64,000 nucleotides of DNA from Symbiodinium natans. Its lineage: Eukaryota; Sar; Dinophyceae; Suessiales; Symbiodiniaceae. The notes below the pieces were generated by a model that was given only the letters and a program-made list of their open reading frames with translations, was not told the origin of the DNA and did no database searches. Below are positions 42,560-54,621 of this stretch, piece by piece. A program made the position numbers and the translations under genes. Within the stretch, counting starts at the first letter, position 1; each line of letters opens with the position of its first letter. Location: positions 164,501 through 228,500 of the forward strand of contig CAJNDS010002496.1 in assembly GCA_905221605.1 (NCBI GenBank). The letters are read 5' to 3'.

Positions 42560-45500
42560 GGAGAAACAAAAGAAGGATAGTGCAGTCGTCTTGCAGCTTA
42601 CCAAGACGAAGATGCTCGGCCAGCATGTTTGCATGTGCTCGGAACGCCAAGCAGCTTGTCCACATTGCAGGTGCAGCTTCTTTGAAAAGGGAAAGTGCTC
42701 CTCCGACACGTGCAGGCCACCTGCTTTGTGTGGTGCGTGCATTGCGTGTCCCCGGGCGACTGTCGGCAACTGGTCTCGCGAAAAGGTATGCGCATTCTCT
42801 GAATGAACTGCGATGCCCTCCTAATTTGCCCCTCGCTCAGCGTGTGCTGTGGCACTCTGGCTCCCTGCAGTGCTGTCGTTCACTGTTCACCGTTCATCGT
42901 GTTGCAGTCGACAACACACCCTGGAAGCTCAGGCAGAAAACCAAGCTGTGCAAGCAAACCGGGCTGTGTTGAATCTGGAGCTTGAGCTTGCAAGGCTTTC
43001 GAACCTTTGCCAGGTCGTTTCTGCAAGGCAAGTGCTTGGACGGGGAAAACTGCTCGCCCACGCCTTGACGTGTCTTCAAGTTGTCATCAGAGTCCGCAAG
43101 CTTCAAGTCTTTGTGTGGGGGTTGTTTCCGAGGTTTGCCCATGGAGACTCTGACCTCCGGGTGACCTCCGGGATTTACAAAACGCAAATGTGCAACTTCT
43201 ACGAGCGTGGCCATTGCAAGAAGGTACGCTGTCAGATGTTGTTACGTTACCTTGAGAGACGTGATGCTTGCATGGCTCCCCGATGGCAACAGGGCGACCG
43301 ATGCAACCACGCCCATGGTGATGCCGATCTGAGACCATCATTCAGTCCACAGAAAACACCTGTGCGAGAGAAAGAGAAAGGCACTGCTTCAGTTGAGACT
43401 TGGTAGTGAAAAAGGTTTTGCAACTTGCCTGGGGGGAGTTTCCGCGACAGGCTTCATAGGCATGCTCCAGACACCAGATGCTCGCACGCCTCCGAAAGTG
43501 GCTGCCGTAGGCAGGGTGCGACTGTGTGGCATTGGTTAAACATGTCCTGTGCATGATATCTTGATTCTCAGGCGAGGGCGGTCGCAGCCCCATTCGCAGC
43601 CTGGAGTCTTCGAAGAAAGAGCGTCTTCCTCTAGCAGAGCTTCTGGAATCTCAGGCAATCTCTTGATGCCGTCGGTCAACTCTCCCGTAAGTATCGAAGC
43701 TTGTAGGCTGGCGTGCAGCTTGAAAACGGCCCTTGCCAACCTAGTGTCGGTGAACTCAGCATCTAGTGTTGCACTGAAGTTTGGCCGTGCTGTCGGGGTC
43801 CTGTGAAGTTGCCCGAGGTTGCCGAGCTTGCAGCTTTGTCCTTTGCCCCACCCGGGCCGCTCTCTCAAGCTTGCTATTCGTACTTCATGCTACTTCCATG
43901 TCCATGCTTCAAGAAGGTTTGCATCTTTGTGAGGTTGGAGTGCGCTCGGAGCGATGCGGACGTGAGACCGGCATTCAGTCCCCAGCAGACGCCTGTGCGC
44001 GAGAAAGGCTTTCGACATGTGAGTCCATTACGGTAGATGGCATCCGAAACCATCCGACCAAGTGTACTTCCCACAGCCCGCGACAGGCTTCATAGGCATG
44101 TTCCAGACACCAGATGCTCGTACGCCTCCGAAAGTGGCTGCCGTAGGCAGGCTGCGACTGTGTGGCATTGGTTAAACATGTCCTGTGCATGATATCTTGA
44201 TTCTCAGGCGAGGGCGGTCGCAGCCCCATTCGCAGCCTGGAGTCTTCGAAGAAAGAGCGTCTTCCTCTAGCAGAGCTTCTGGAATCTCAGGCAATCTCTT
44301 GATGCCGTCGGTCAACTCTCCCGTAAGTATCGAAGCTTGTAGGCTGGCGTGCAGCTTGAAAACGGCCCTTGCCAACCTAGTGTCGGTGAACTCAGCATCT
44401 AGTGTTGCACTGAAGTTTGGCCGTGCTGTCGGGGTCCTGTGAAGTTGCCCGAGGTTGCCGAGCTTGCAGCTTTGTCCTTTGCCCCACCCGGGCCGCTCTC
44501 TCAAGCTTGCTATTCGTACTTCATGCTACTTCCATGTCCATGCTTCAAGAAGGTTTGCATCTTTGCGAGGTTGGAGTGCGCTCGGAGCGATGCGGACGTG
44601 AGACCGGCATTCAGTCCCCAGCAGACGCCTGTGCGGGAGAAAGGCTTCCGACATGTGAGTCCATTACGGTAGATGGCATCCGAAACCATCCGACCAAGTG
44701 TACTTCCCACAGCCCGCGACAGGCTTCATAGGCATGTTCCAGACACCAGATGCTCGCACGCCTCCGAAAGTGGCTGCCGTAGGCAGGGTGCGACTGTGTG
44801 GCATTGGTTAAACATGTCCTGTGCATGATATCTTGATTCTCAGGCGAGGGCGGTCGCAGCCCCATTCGCAGCCTGGAGTCTTCGAAGAAAGAGCGTCTTC
44901 CTCTAGCAGAGCTTCTGGAATCTCAGGCAATCTCTTGATGCCGTCGGTCAACTCTCCCGTAAGTATCGAAGCTTGTAGGCTGGCGTGCAGCTTGAAAACG
45001 GCCCTTGCCAACCTAGTGTCGGTGAACTCAGCATCTAGTGTTGCACTGAAGTTTGGCCGTGCTGTCGGGGTCCTGTGAAGTTGCCCGAGGTTGCCGAGCT
45101 TGCAGCTTTGTCCTTTGCCCCACCCGGGCCGCTCTCTCAAGCTTGCTATTCGTACTTCATGCTACTTCCATGTCCATGCTTCAAGAAGGTTTGCATCTTT
45201 GCGAGGTTGGAGTGCGCTCGGAGCGATGCGGACGTGAGACCGGCATTCAGTCCCCAGCAGACGCCTGTGCGGGAGAAAGGCTTCCGACATGTGAGTCCAT
45301 TACGGTAGATGGCATCCGAAACCATCCGACCAAGTGTACTTCCCACAGCCCGCGACAGGCTTCATAGGCATGTTCCAGACACCAGATGCTCGCACGCCTC
45401 CGAAAGTGGCTGCCGTAGGCAGGGTGCGACTGTGTGGCATTGGTTAAACATGTCCTGTGCATGATATCTTGATTCTCAGGCGAGGGCGGTCGCAGCCCCA

Positions 45501-45850
45501 TTCGCAGCCTGGAGTCTTCGAAGAAAGAGCGTCTTCCTCTAGCAGAGCTTCTGGAATCTCAGGCAATCTCTTGATGCCGTCGGTCAACTCTCCCGTAAGT
45601 ATCGAAGCTTGTAGGCTGGCGTGCAGCTTGAAAACGGCCCTTGCCAACCTAGTGTCGGTGAACTCAGCATCTAGTGTTGCACTGAAGTTTGGCCGTGCTG
45701 TCGGGGTCCTGTGAAGTTGCCCGAGGTTGCCGAGCTTGCAGCTTTGGCCTTTGTACCGCCCATGCCGCTTTCTTGGACGACGTGCCCTGCAGTGGCCGAG
45801 CTTGCTCAATCACTGTGCGTTAAAGTGGCTCAGCAACATGCCAGGTACCA
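42560..45850 (+). CDS. Tandem CCCH zinc-finger protein with amplified 3' exons
   Basis: Splicing gives three adjacent CCCH fingers, each C-x7/8-C-x4/5-C-x3-H: MCSFFEKGKCSSDTCRYAH, LCKSFLQGKCLDGENCSFAH and MCNFYERGHCKKGDRCNHAH. Exons: about 42560-42613, 42671-42715, 42786-42827, 42933-42953 (21 nt), 43014-43055, 43133-43223, 43293-43402. The exons that follow, 43572-43686 and 43818-44032, then recur every 636 bp up to about 45850, all in phase. CCCH fingers of this spacing bind AU-rich RNA or act in mRNA decay and processing. The repeated part encodes a Ser-rich segment (RASSSSRASGISGNLL) and DADVRPAFSPQQTPVREKG next to a degenerate finger. Neither the 5' start nor the final exon was identified. 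Confidence 0.75.
42614..43132 (+). other. Five short GC-AG introns in the CCCH gene
   Basis: Introns 42614-42670, 42716-42785, 42828-42932, 42954-43013 and 43056-43132 (57-105 bp) each begin GC and end AG followed by exonic G. All fall after the second codon base. Only these splices restore the Cys and His spacing of the zinc fingers, which is strong internal evidence. The next two introns (43224-43292, 43403-43571) are GT-AG. Confidence 0.85.
43445..45746 (+). repeat. 636-bp tandem array, 3.6 copies, containing exons
   Basis: Units start at CGACAGGCTTCATAGG (43445, 44081, 44717, 45353). Copies are nearly identical; differences include T/C at the CGTACGCC/CGCACGCC site and GCGAG/GCGGG before AAAGGC. 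Each unit holds one 115-nt exon, one 215-nt exon and their introns. Similarity ends near 45746, where AGCTTTGTCC becomes AGCTTTGGCC and then diverges. Confidence 0.95.
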
Positions 45851-47620
45851 TGTGAGTTCTCATTCGGCCTACTCGTGCAAGCGGCCAAGCGCACCGCAAT
45901 CGATTGTGCTTGCGACTGCCGAGAAATCGCACAAGTCACAAGGCCAACATTCAACGACACCGTTGCGCGTCTTGGATCCGGTGGGAAGCCCTCTCGCATG
46001 GCTGCTTTGCAGCCTGCTTATTGATGGCCTGAGGTGGATTTGCTTGTGGATTCAGAACGTTGGGATGGGCCTCGGCTTCTACCTCAGAGCGAGACAGAGG
46101 AAGTACGTGTTTCTTGGAGCACTTTTGCATGCTTGCACAACCTTGCAGGGAGCTGGAGTGGTCGCCGGGGGTTTCGAGCGTCGCAAACTGGAACATGGCA
46201 GAAATGGAGACATCCTGGGACGATGCTTGGGATCCAGAGCTGTTCTGCTCACAATGCCACGAACAAGGGGGGCAAGGCCACGAAACAGTGCAAAGATGTG
46301 CAGATCGCATTGGCTGAATGGTGGCCTGGGTGTTTTGCAGCAGCAAAATCTGTTTTTGCGGCAGGTTGCTGAGTGCTATCTGCCCGAAATATGGAGGCCT
46401 TGGCGCTCAAGACATGCCCGCCTTGCACAGAAGCACGCAACCGAAGCTAAACCCGGCAAGCCCCTATCTTGTTTAGATGGCAGGTCCACTCATGTCACAA
46501 TTTGCATGACGTTTCACATGCCATATCATCACATGCCAGTCCTGAAGCAAAAAGACAGGGGGCTTTCCTCGAGTTGCTCAAGTTTGAGCTGAACTTCTGA
46601 AACCGTGAAGGCCGCTGTAGGAGTTCCTCGCAGCACCAGGTTCTGACTTACCTTGAGTGGACAGCGCTTGGTGCCTTCGTTTTTTGATGCGAGCCTTTCA
46701 CGTGTTCTGAGAATCTTCAAGCCTTCTGCTATGACTCAGAATGACACTTGAAACCGTGTGGACTGAGAATGCTGGCTTGCTTGGAGACCCTCAGTGCTTG
46801 TCAAATCTACCGTTTCTTTACCGTCTCTTGTTGTTTCTGGGTGTGCCTTGATCTTGCATGTATTTTCTTCTTCTTCCACACAGTTATCTATCCCTCTCAC
46901 AAGGGTTTGTCTGGTCCTCTTACGTAGGCTGAGCTAAAGTTCGACCGCGGAAGTGCTCCTACAGGTGAGCCTTCTGCATGTAGGTTTTTTGGTCACGAGC
47001 TGAAAAATTTTCAGTTCGTGAAATTCCACAAGCAAAGTCATTGGTACACTAGAGGAAATTTGAGACGACCCTATCTGTTGAACAAGACAGCGTGGCAAAG
47101 GCTTTGCTTGCGGCATGTAATTGCTTGTCGAATCTTGTCGAGTGATGCGCAGACAGAGAGAGTGCCTGTCAAAGTCAGTACAAGTTACGTCAATTAGATT
47201 CACGAACGGCACATGGGTGTTCTGTGCGGGCAATGGACTGCAAGGGGTTCATGCAGGCGGAAAGTGGAAAAAGGAACGAGAGCGAGGACAATCGCTGAGT
47301 CATGTGCTGCCTACAAGCTGATAGGTGGCATGCTGGATCCTTGGCCACTGGCATCCACTGGCCGTACGATCAGAGTGGCTCAACAGCTAAGCCAACTGCC
47401 TTGGGGATGCCGAGGGTAACACCTGCAACAGCAGTGAAAGAGCTTCAGGCCCTTGAATGTGCTGGGCCTTCTGCTTTTCATTGCTTTTCCGAGTGTCTTT
47501 GCGTGTCTGCAGGGACGCTTGTGGCTCCCACATGCCCACCAAGGGCGACACGAAGGACCCAGGGAGCTGTCCTCGCCTATGGAATGCTGTATGGAGTTTC
47601 ATGCGACGTTCTTCTCTTGC
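45851..47620 (+). other. Possible further exons after the CCCH array; otherwise no gene
   Basis: An acidic, Trp-containing segment at about 46155-46270 (ANWNMAEMETSWDDAWDPEL) reads like an exon and could be part of the CCCH gene. A longer overlapping open frame (45711-46592) mixes the last array exon with low-quality text. From 46,600 to 47,600 nothing is recognisable. Confidence 0.3.
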
Positions 47621-47621
47621 A

Positions 47622-48845
47622 GGAGAAGGTGCGCTCCAAAAGGAAGGAGGATTCCAAAGCAGAGAAGAGCAAAGCTAAGAAGGACGCTGTCAAAACAAAA
47701 AAGGATGCAAAAGAGAAGTCCACGGTGAAGTCAGGATCCCGCCAAGGCCTCGAAAAGCTACGAGAGTTCTGCAATTTCCTATTTCCTTATCTTGCGAGTG
47801 ACCGCCCAAGGTCGAAAAGAGTCACAGCGCAACCAGGAGCAGACTGGAGAACCTCACATGTTCTTCAAGCGATATCTTTTGCTCAAGACCTGCTCTTGCT
47901 CTCAAGACTGTCACGAGATCTGAGTGGAGCTGCCACGTTTGTCTCAGGCCGAGGACGAAGCAAAGGAGCGGAGAGATGCAGCGGCCACGGCGGCTGCCAA
48001 GAAGCGCAAAGCAGAAGATGCGGTGCAGGGGGAGGGAGCTCTTTCGGGGAGTTTACGAGGTTTGCACTTCTCTTTGTGCCAAGAGCTATTTGAGAGTATG
48101 TCGCACTATCGCGCGCCTCGCTCCCCTTCTCCAGACCGGCCCTTCCAAAGAGAAGAAGAAAAAGAGCCGGAAGGACAAAGAGACTTCAAAGTCCAAGGAC
48201 CGTCATGCGCAGGATGCTGCAAAGTATATTCAGGATATTGCAGAATACTGTAGAAGAGCCAAAGTACAGTTGCCTGTGGCGCTATCTTGCCTTTGGGGGA
48301 TTGGGGGGGGTGGAGTGGGGTTTTCCAAGTGTGAGGCTCCAGAAGCGCCCTCAGATCGACGGGTGCAAGGGGGCGCCGCGGATGCAGCGAAAGCCAAGAA
48401 AGAGAATAAGGAGAATGGGAAAGATGAGAGGACTGAGAGGAAGGGGAAGGAAGCAAATGACAAGGAGCGGCAGGATCGAGACAAGCGGAGCGGAGCTGCA
48501 CGAGGTGCCACGGGTGCCTGTGCTGCAGAAGCCCTGGATGGCGATGATGGTGAGAAGCTGCAAACCGGGGGCTCCGCCGGGGGCTCCGCCGGGGGCTCTT
48601 CAGGCAGCAGGCCGCCAGCATCCAAAAGTCGATCTCCCGCCATGGCCAAGGCGGCGGATCCCGTGAGCAAAGAGAAGGCCGATAAAGCCGACAAAGCCCA
48701 CAAGCGAGGATCTGACAGCGTCTCGGACTACGACAGCGAGAGCGCCACTTCTGGAGCCCGACGTCGAAAGCGCCGTGAAGAAGCTGGCTTGAAGGCAGCC
48801 TCAGGATTTGGACTGGCCCCGTCCTGTCCTCGGTGCGAAGCCTGA
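47622..48845 (+). CDS. Lys/Glu-rich nuclear-type protein, several exons
   Basis: Highly charged exons follow clear acceptors: EKVRSKRKEDSKAEKSKAKK (from 47622), AEDEAKERRDAAATAAAKKR (from about 47951), TGPSKEKKKKSRKDKETSK (from about 48140), and a last exon (about 48325-48845) with KAKKENKENGKDERTERKGK, an SAGGSAGGSSGS linker, and SDSVSDYDSESATSGARRRK before the end at 48843-48845. Composition suggests a disordered nuclear, RNA-processing or chromatin-associated protein, but there is no defined domain. Frames and order are consistent with one gene. The start is not identified. Confidence 0.5.
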
Positions 48846-51800
48846 TATATCCTGATATGAAGCCTAGTGCGAAGCATTGCGAAGCCTGCAAATATTTTGT
48901 GCAGCATTCCTTGCATTTTCATGTCTTGGAGGAGTCTCTTTTCTTTCTTCTTTGCCTTTCGAAGGCCACCGCCAGCACCGGATGCCAAGCCCTCACCAGT
49001 GATCAAAAGTGACAGTTGCAAACCGCTCTTCATGTTGCTCACTTTGATGCATGGGGGCATCAGAGTTTCTGCCAGGCGAGCGGTCCGGTCATGTGCGCTT
49101 CACTTGTCAGAAATTCCGTGGAGTTGGGTTTGTAGGGCTTGCCTTCGGCAGGTACGGCCCATCAAGTCTGATGCCTTTGCCTGACAAGGCGTTGAAATCA
49201 TCCGCCTTCAGACTTTCATGCTGCTTCGAACAACCCCATACTTCGACAGGTGAAGGGGCTTCTCGAGCACAAGGATGTGAGTTGAATGGTTGGATGTGTG
49301 GTTGCTGTTTACATCTGTCTACCACGCTCTATTACGAGCTGTTTGTTCGTGGTTCCATATGCTAGAAGACCGACTTGCAGACGCAATTCACAAATTCACG
49401 AGCTGTGTAATGGCAAGTTAACCGAAAGTGAGAAGGATGTATGCTCGCCCCCCTTCATTGACTTTGAATGATACCCTATTGAAACTTGCGGTTGCCAGCA
49501 ATGATTCTGCAGCAGCTTGCCGCTTCTTTTGTGTTTTTCGCATTTTTGCTGCTCTTCCTTGCTGCGAAGGATTCCCTGGCGCAGGAAGTCCTTAGAATGA
49601 AAATGGCCGTGGAGGCCTGGAGAGGGAGTGTTTTTCTCTCCAGGTTTCGCGCATCCACCCCGTTTCGCGCATTTGAAGAAGCTGTTGCGAGAAGCTTTGT
49701 TCTGTGAACTTTTTGCTGGAACTTTGTTTTTGTGTTTCGATTTGTGTTCCGAGTGCATCCGGTGAAGGCCGCGACAGGGCAGCCAAGCAAGGTCGAAGGA
49801 AGGGAGGAGCCCGCTGAGACCGTGCGCTTCCGAGAGAGTTGCAACGGTAATCTCATATGTGCACACACACATTGCAAGAGTGTTCTGATTATGTATATGC
49901 TTTGTTGACTCTACACGGTTGACTATCTGGTGGGTTCGGGCCACGGCACGGCATCAGACCGAAGCCGGCCTTCCCCAAAATCCGTGTTCACCATGTTGTG
50001 TCGATCTTCTGCCCCACAGCTGTGTCGCGGGCCCCCGAACTGAAATGAGAATCCACTTTCCGCTTCGCGACATCTCGTAACAGACTTCCACAGTGTAACC
50101 ATCCGTCGAGCAAGGCGGTGTGTTTGCATTCATCCGCGATTTGCACCGACCCTGTCTTGCTCCCTCGCCCCATCTCACTCTTCTTCTCTCCTGCTTTTCT
50201 TGCATAAGGCCACAGCTAAAGGAAGGAGATCAACATGCGTGCATTTTTTCAATTTCGTCTCCCGATGCCACCATCTGCTTGCATGCCAAGAGACATGAAA
50301 CAAATACCGAGTCGAGTGGCACCACGTGAGCTGCTGACCCAGGAGCATGAGAACATTTTCGTTAATTTTATGACAGAGCAATCATCTGTACGGCACAGCC
50401 AAGATATTACCACAACACAAAGCGTGCTTGGCGAAGATGTCACGAGCCTGTAAGGTGACAGGTGCACACGGCTGATCAAAGCGAGTCTCCAGTAGTCAAG
50501 TTCTGGATGTGCAGACATTAGCACACGTTCGACTGAATGCGTCTTCGCCAATGTGAACGCAACCGAACGACGAACGACCTCGAAAACCATCCAATGTGCC
50601 GCTTCGTTGTCATGTCTGAGTCATCGCAGCCAAGGCGCGTTCGTAGTGCATCACCTCTAACATTGAAAGACATGAGTCGGAAAGTCCCCCTACGTAGTCA
50701 ACTGTTAATGCACACACGTGCCTCTGCACCAGGACTATCCAGGACTTCTCCGCCAATTCGGAAACCAGCCAAACAACCAACAGACAACTATGTATGAGAC
50801 CAAGGCCTTGTTTGTGATCTACTCGAGCACTAGATCGTGCCAACCGTATCGAGTTGGGTTTGATGGATCTGTATTGTGGTCCAGTAGTGTACCAGAAACG
50901 ACTCCGTGAGTCCCGCCTTGAACTGTTGGAGTCGTCGGTGTCTACGGTTTCTGAAATTCGTGTTCTCGTGTAGTCGCTGTGGAATTCGGTTCACGTGTAG
51001 TCGCTGTGGAATCAGGATTCGTGTGGGACGATGCGGACGAATCGCTCTCGGAATCAACATGGCTAATCTTGCGAAGATGAAGCATGCTGAGCACAAAACC
51101 AAGAGTAAGTTGCGAAAAGGAAGGCCGCAACCATGCTCTCAAGTGAGTCAGCTACAGGCAGGCAAACACTTGTTTTGATTTGTTTGTAGGTGATCTTTCA
51201 AGCGCGACGATCGAGTCCTCTTATCCGCAGGCGAGGCCACCTAAAAACTGAATCCAGCCACCCACTACCGCTTCAGAAGATAACATGTGGTACGGAACTG
51301 ACGGGTCATGAACATGTACCATGGGTCGAGTGCGTCCATGGGAACACAGTGGTCCCATTTCCTGGACCGCCGGTTGGAGGATACCCATGCGTTCTAGTTT
51401 GTTCCAGAACACTTCTCCGAACTCATGCCAGAAATCATGAGAACAGTAGGAGGCTTCGGAGACGAACACCCCCGTGCGGCATGCCGAACGTAAGTAAAGC
51501 GAGTCAGTCATATACAAAGCCAAGACACATACGTGATGGACTCTCTCAAGCGGGATCAAAGAGCGTGGGCCGAAGTCTCCACTAGTCATTTCTGTGTTTA
51601 CAAACACGCGCACGCACGCGGACACATGCATGCACTCTTGCTGCCAAGATTGCATTGTCATCTGCTGCGCAAAAAAGCCAAAGACAGCATCATGTTTCTT
51701 GTACTTTTTAACCCCATCGGGCAAATCATGGTCATCAAGCGCGTCATGTATCACCTTTGATTGTTTGTGTTGTTTCGTTAATTATGGGCTTCAGCTGATC

Positions 51801-52270
51801 CGAAATGTTACTTTCACGGCCCAAGACCATGGCAATGGGCCTCAGTAGTGTCGCCATGCCCTTTCTGTATATCCCCGCCATCATGTGGCAACGTGCTCTT
51901 AAACTGGTTTGACACCCAGTCCTCCCACTGGCAATGCGTGCATCTTCCCTGTTGGAACAAGGGGTGTCGCACGCACCCATACTCACACTCACACTCAAAC
52001 TCACACTCACACTCACTCTGACTCTCGCTCTCGCTCTCGCTCTCGCTCTCGCTCTTGCACTTGACTTGCCAATCAGAAGCGCCTTGCCGCTCAAATCTTT
52101 CGCCACTGGACTTATGGCCATGGGCTGTCGAGTCATTTGACACAACAGCGGGGCGGAGGTGCATAGCCATGCAGGGCTTCATGAGCTTCGAAGCACTGTG
52201 TTGGTCTGCTGTGTCGAATACACTTGTGTCGATGACCTTGTCTCTGTGCGTGTCTATACATGTGTTTAGT
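48846..52270 (+). other. Gene-poor region
   Basis: No domain was found on either strand. Features seen: a repeated GTGTAGTCGCTGTGGAAT motif at 50969-51013 (two copies, 26 bp apart) and a pyrimidine microsatellite at 51976-52067. Short ORFs are scattered and unsupported. Confidence 0.45.
51976..52067 (+). repeat. (CACTCA)n / (CTCGCT)n microsatellite
   Basis: ACACTCACACTCAAACTC units change to CTCTCGCTCTCGCTC units over about 90 bp. Ser-Glu and Leu-Thr repeat frames here are artefacts. Confidence 0.9.
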
Positions 52271-52275
52271 CCGCT

Positions 52276-52929
52276 GCATTGTTAGCTGCCTTGCCGACTG
52301 CTGAAAAGCTTTCTTGCTGCCAGACGCTGAAGATGCCCACGCGGCTCACCGAGTGCTTGATGGACCCCGCGAACCATGCGAAACTGCTCATCAAGACCGG
52401 CCTGCTCTCTGCCACTCTGAACGAGGATTTCTTCTGTGGCATGGACGTATATGTCGTGTAGCACGTGCTTGTTTTGTTTGAGGAGAAGCACCTGGTCCTG
52501 CGAGCCCCATCCCCAGGGCGCCTGAAAAAGACTTTGGGCCACCTGCGCCGCATTGCGAACCTCGGCGAAATTAAGCCAGGGCCGCAATTTAATGTAATTT
52601 CCCAAGTGGTTCCCGAGTAAGTTCCCCAACGCTGTGAGTTCGTGTTGGGAGGTTTTTGTCAGGTTTTCTCTCCTTTTTGCGTCTGGCAGGTGGGCCTGCC
52701 AATGGGGTTGCAGCAGCGCCAAGGCCGGGCATCTTCGAGCATCTTCGAGCATCTGTCGCTTTGTTTCCTTGGCACGATGGCTTGTTTGCATGGCTAGTCC
52801 TGGGAGGTCTTCGCACTGCTGGCAGAACGGCCCGCCGGGAAGCTCTGTTTGAGACTTGCGGTGCGAGGCCGATGCACAAAGTTCCATCTTGCTTCCGTTT
52901 CTTGCTGAGGCAAAACCACTGAACTCCAT
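52276..52929. other. Possible exon(s), strand uncertain
   Basis: A minus-strand frame of 215 codons is open from 52929 to 52282 (includes LNFAEVRNAAQVAQSLF). The plus strand over 52320-52460 also reads plausibly (TRLTECLMDPANHAKLL, then GLLSATLNEDFFCGMD), preceded by an acceptor-like CTGCCAG. Mirror coding of this kind is common at high third-position GC, so I cannot assign the strand or name a product. Confidence 0.25.
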
Positions 52930-53084
52930 TGTGTTGAGACTCGCTGCTACTTCCAGTCGCCTGTCATCTCATGATGTGACAGCCTCGGGCTAGGATTTCA
53001 TTGGCGCGTATGCTTGCACTGATCCGCTTGCAAGGCAAAGCTGAGTGCCAAGATGCGCAAGCTGCGCATGGGCACGCAGGCTGT

Positions 53085-53647
53085 CATATCTGTGATATGA
53101 CATCTCTGCCGATCGCTGAGACGTTGTGCAGATGTGCACAGGCAGGCCCTGGCATGCTGGTGCTTGAGGGCATAACGGGCCTCTCCCGCAAGCACTGCGC
53201 CTCGGTGTCAAGGGTTCAAGGGAGATTCGCAGACGGCGGTGATTTTGCTTTCAAGCACATGTTGGCCGGAACGACACACCTTTTATGCAAGGTACAATCA
53301 CCTTTGAACCAGACAAGGGTGCTTGCTACGTGCAGGAGTCGTGTGGAGTCGCACTTTTGCTGTGTCACTCCAAGAGCAGATGTTTACTGTTTTAATTTTT
53401 GCGCGGCTGCAGAGGATGTATCCACAAACGGCACTTACCTCAATGGCAAGCGGCTTCCCAGACCACCGTACAAGAACCCTTCGGACACCTGGCTGAATGG
53501 TTGCAACATGCCGCAACAAGAGGCTGCAAGCGCCTTCATCCTTGTGATGGGTTAGAGGACGCTCGAGTGCGTCTTTTTCATGGGGATGAGCTGCTGTTCA
53601 AGTCCCTGCCTAAGCGACTGAGAGCCCCACATCACACATTGGGTTGA
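53085..53647 (+). CDS. FHA-domain protein, partial, multi-exon
   Basis: Exon pieces fit a forkhead-associated domain in order: ICDMTSLP (about 53090), GITGLSRKHCAS (53169-53204, the phosphothreonine-contact S-R-x-H core), TFEPDKGACYVQ (about 53292-53330), DVSTNGTYLNGKRL (53415-53456, the D-x-S-T-N-G-T signature) and ARVRLFHGDELLFKS (53562-53606). FHA domains bind phosphothreonine peptides in DNA-damage and signalling proteins. The frame ends at TGA 53645-53647, though splicing may continue. No kinase or nuclease partner domain could be recognised nearby. Exon borders are approximate. Confidence 0.6.
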
Positions 53648-54621
53648 GGCATGAGGCCTGAAGCTCCATTTCCACTGCCTCACCTCGACTGCCATGTACG
53701 CCAGGCTACGTAGTGAGGACGCGGAGGAGTTGGGATACGTCAGCTTGGTTGCAACTTGTGATGTTTTTGTGAGTTGCCGCAATCTGAAGCTGGAGCCAGC
53801 TGGTGAAATCTGGGGAACCTCTGCTCTGTAAAGACTTGAGGTCATCAACCTGGTCGAACTCAGTTGATATGGGCGAAGAGACAGTGAGTTATGCGGTGGA
53901 GAAAAGTCCCATATTGCACAAGAGTCAAGGGCATGCTGATCGCGTGTGCGCATGTCTTCACCTTTGCAACTGCAGCATGAAGCTCAGAGATGTCACAAAG
54001 ATCAACCCAGTGCCCACAATGTCCAATTTCATCCCAGCTGCCAGCTTAGAAAAATATTCCCAGAAGGTTCTTACAAAACGTGAGGATGGCGCTTCCGCCG
54101 CCGCGCCCGCCTGCTAAAGTTGGCAGGAAGGGCAAGCATGTGCAGCGCACTTTGCCTGAAGCTTACCTTGCGATACCCTGTGAGCGTGAGACGCACAGAA
54201 GGAATGCAGTGCCAGTCCAGGCATCGTTTGTCAGAATTCAGAGGGATGGGCCTCGATTGCTGTCTCCTTTATTCTTGATTCTCTTGCTGAATGCTGCAAC
54301 CGTCTGTAGCCGTCTATAGAGTGTCCAGAGCGCTTTGCACATCTTTGCACCGAGGCTGGATGCAAGCGACCTTCCATCCCCGGGCTTCGTGCAATCCTTC
54401 TGTGCCAGCCAGAAGCTTTCAGAGGCATTGGCGGCCGAACGGCTTTCTAGCGCCAACGGCCAGGCAGGGACAAACGTAGGACTCAGTTCAGTTTGGTGTC
54501 CCTTCGGCAAGCTCTTCACTGAACACGTAAGTCTCTTGACCAATGCCAGGCTGCCTACCTGAAGAAAAAGTCATGGCCGGCATGTTTGGTTTGTCAGTTT
54601 CTTTGCAATGTGGTATTGGTA
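53648..54621 (+). other. Region between FHA and coiled-coil genes, no clear exon
   Basis: Short open segments exist (for example near 54380-54470, LSEALAAERLSSANGQAG), but none is supported by a domain. Later FHA-gene exons may lie here. Confidence 0.35.

Noticed and set aside
43445-45746. CRISPR-like or satellite array
   Set aside because: Units are 636 bp with no short repeat/spacer pattern, and they contain exons.
43536-45809. Repeated minus-strand ORFs of 110-121 codons in the 636-bp array
   Set aside because: They are antisense to exons with good splice signals and continuous zinc-finger context on the plus strand; their repetition only reflects the tandem array.
50906-51178. Short Cys/Arg-rich plus-strand ORF
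   Set aside because: Generated mainly by a duplicated GTGTAGTCGCTGTGGAAT segment; no family resemblance.
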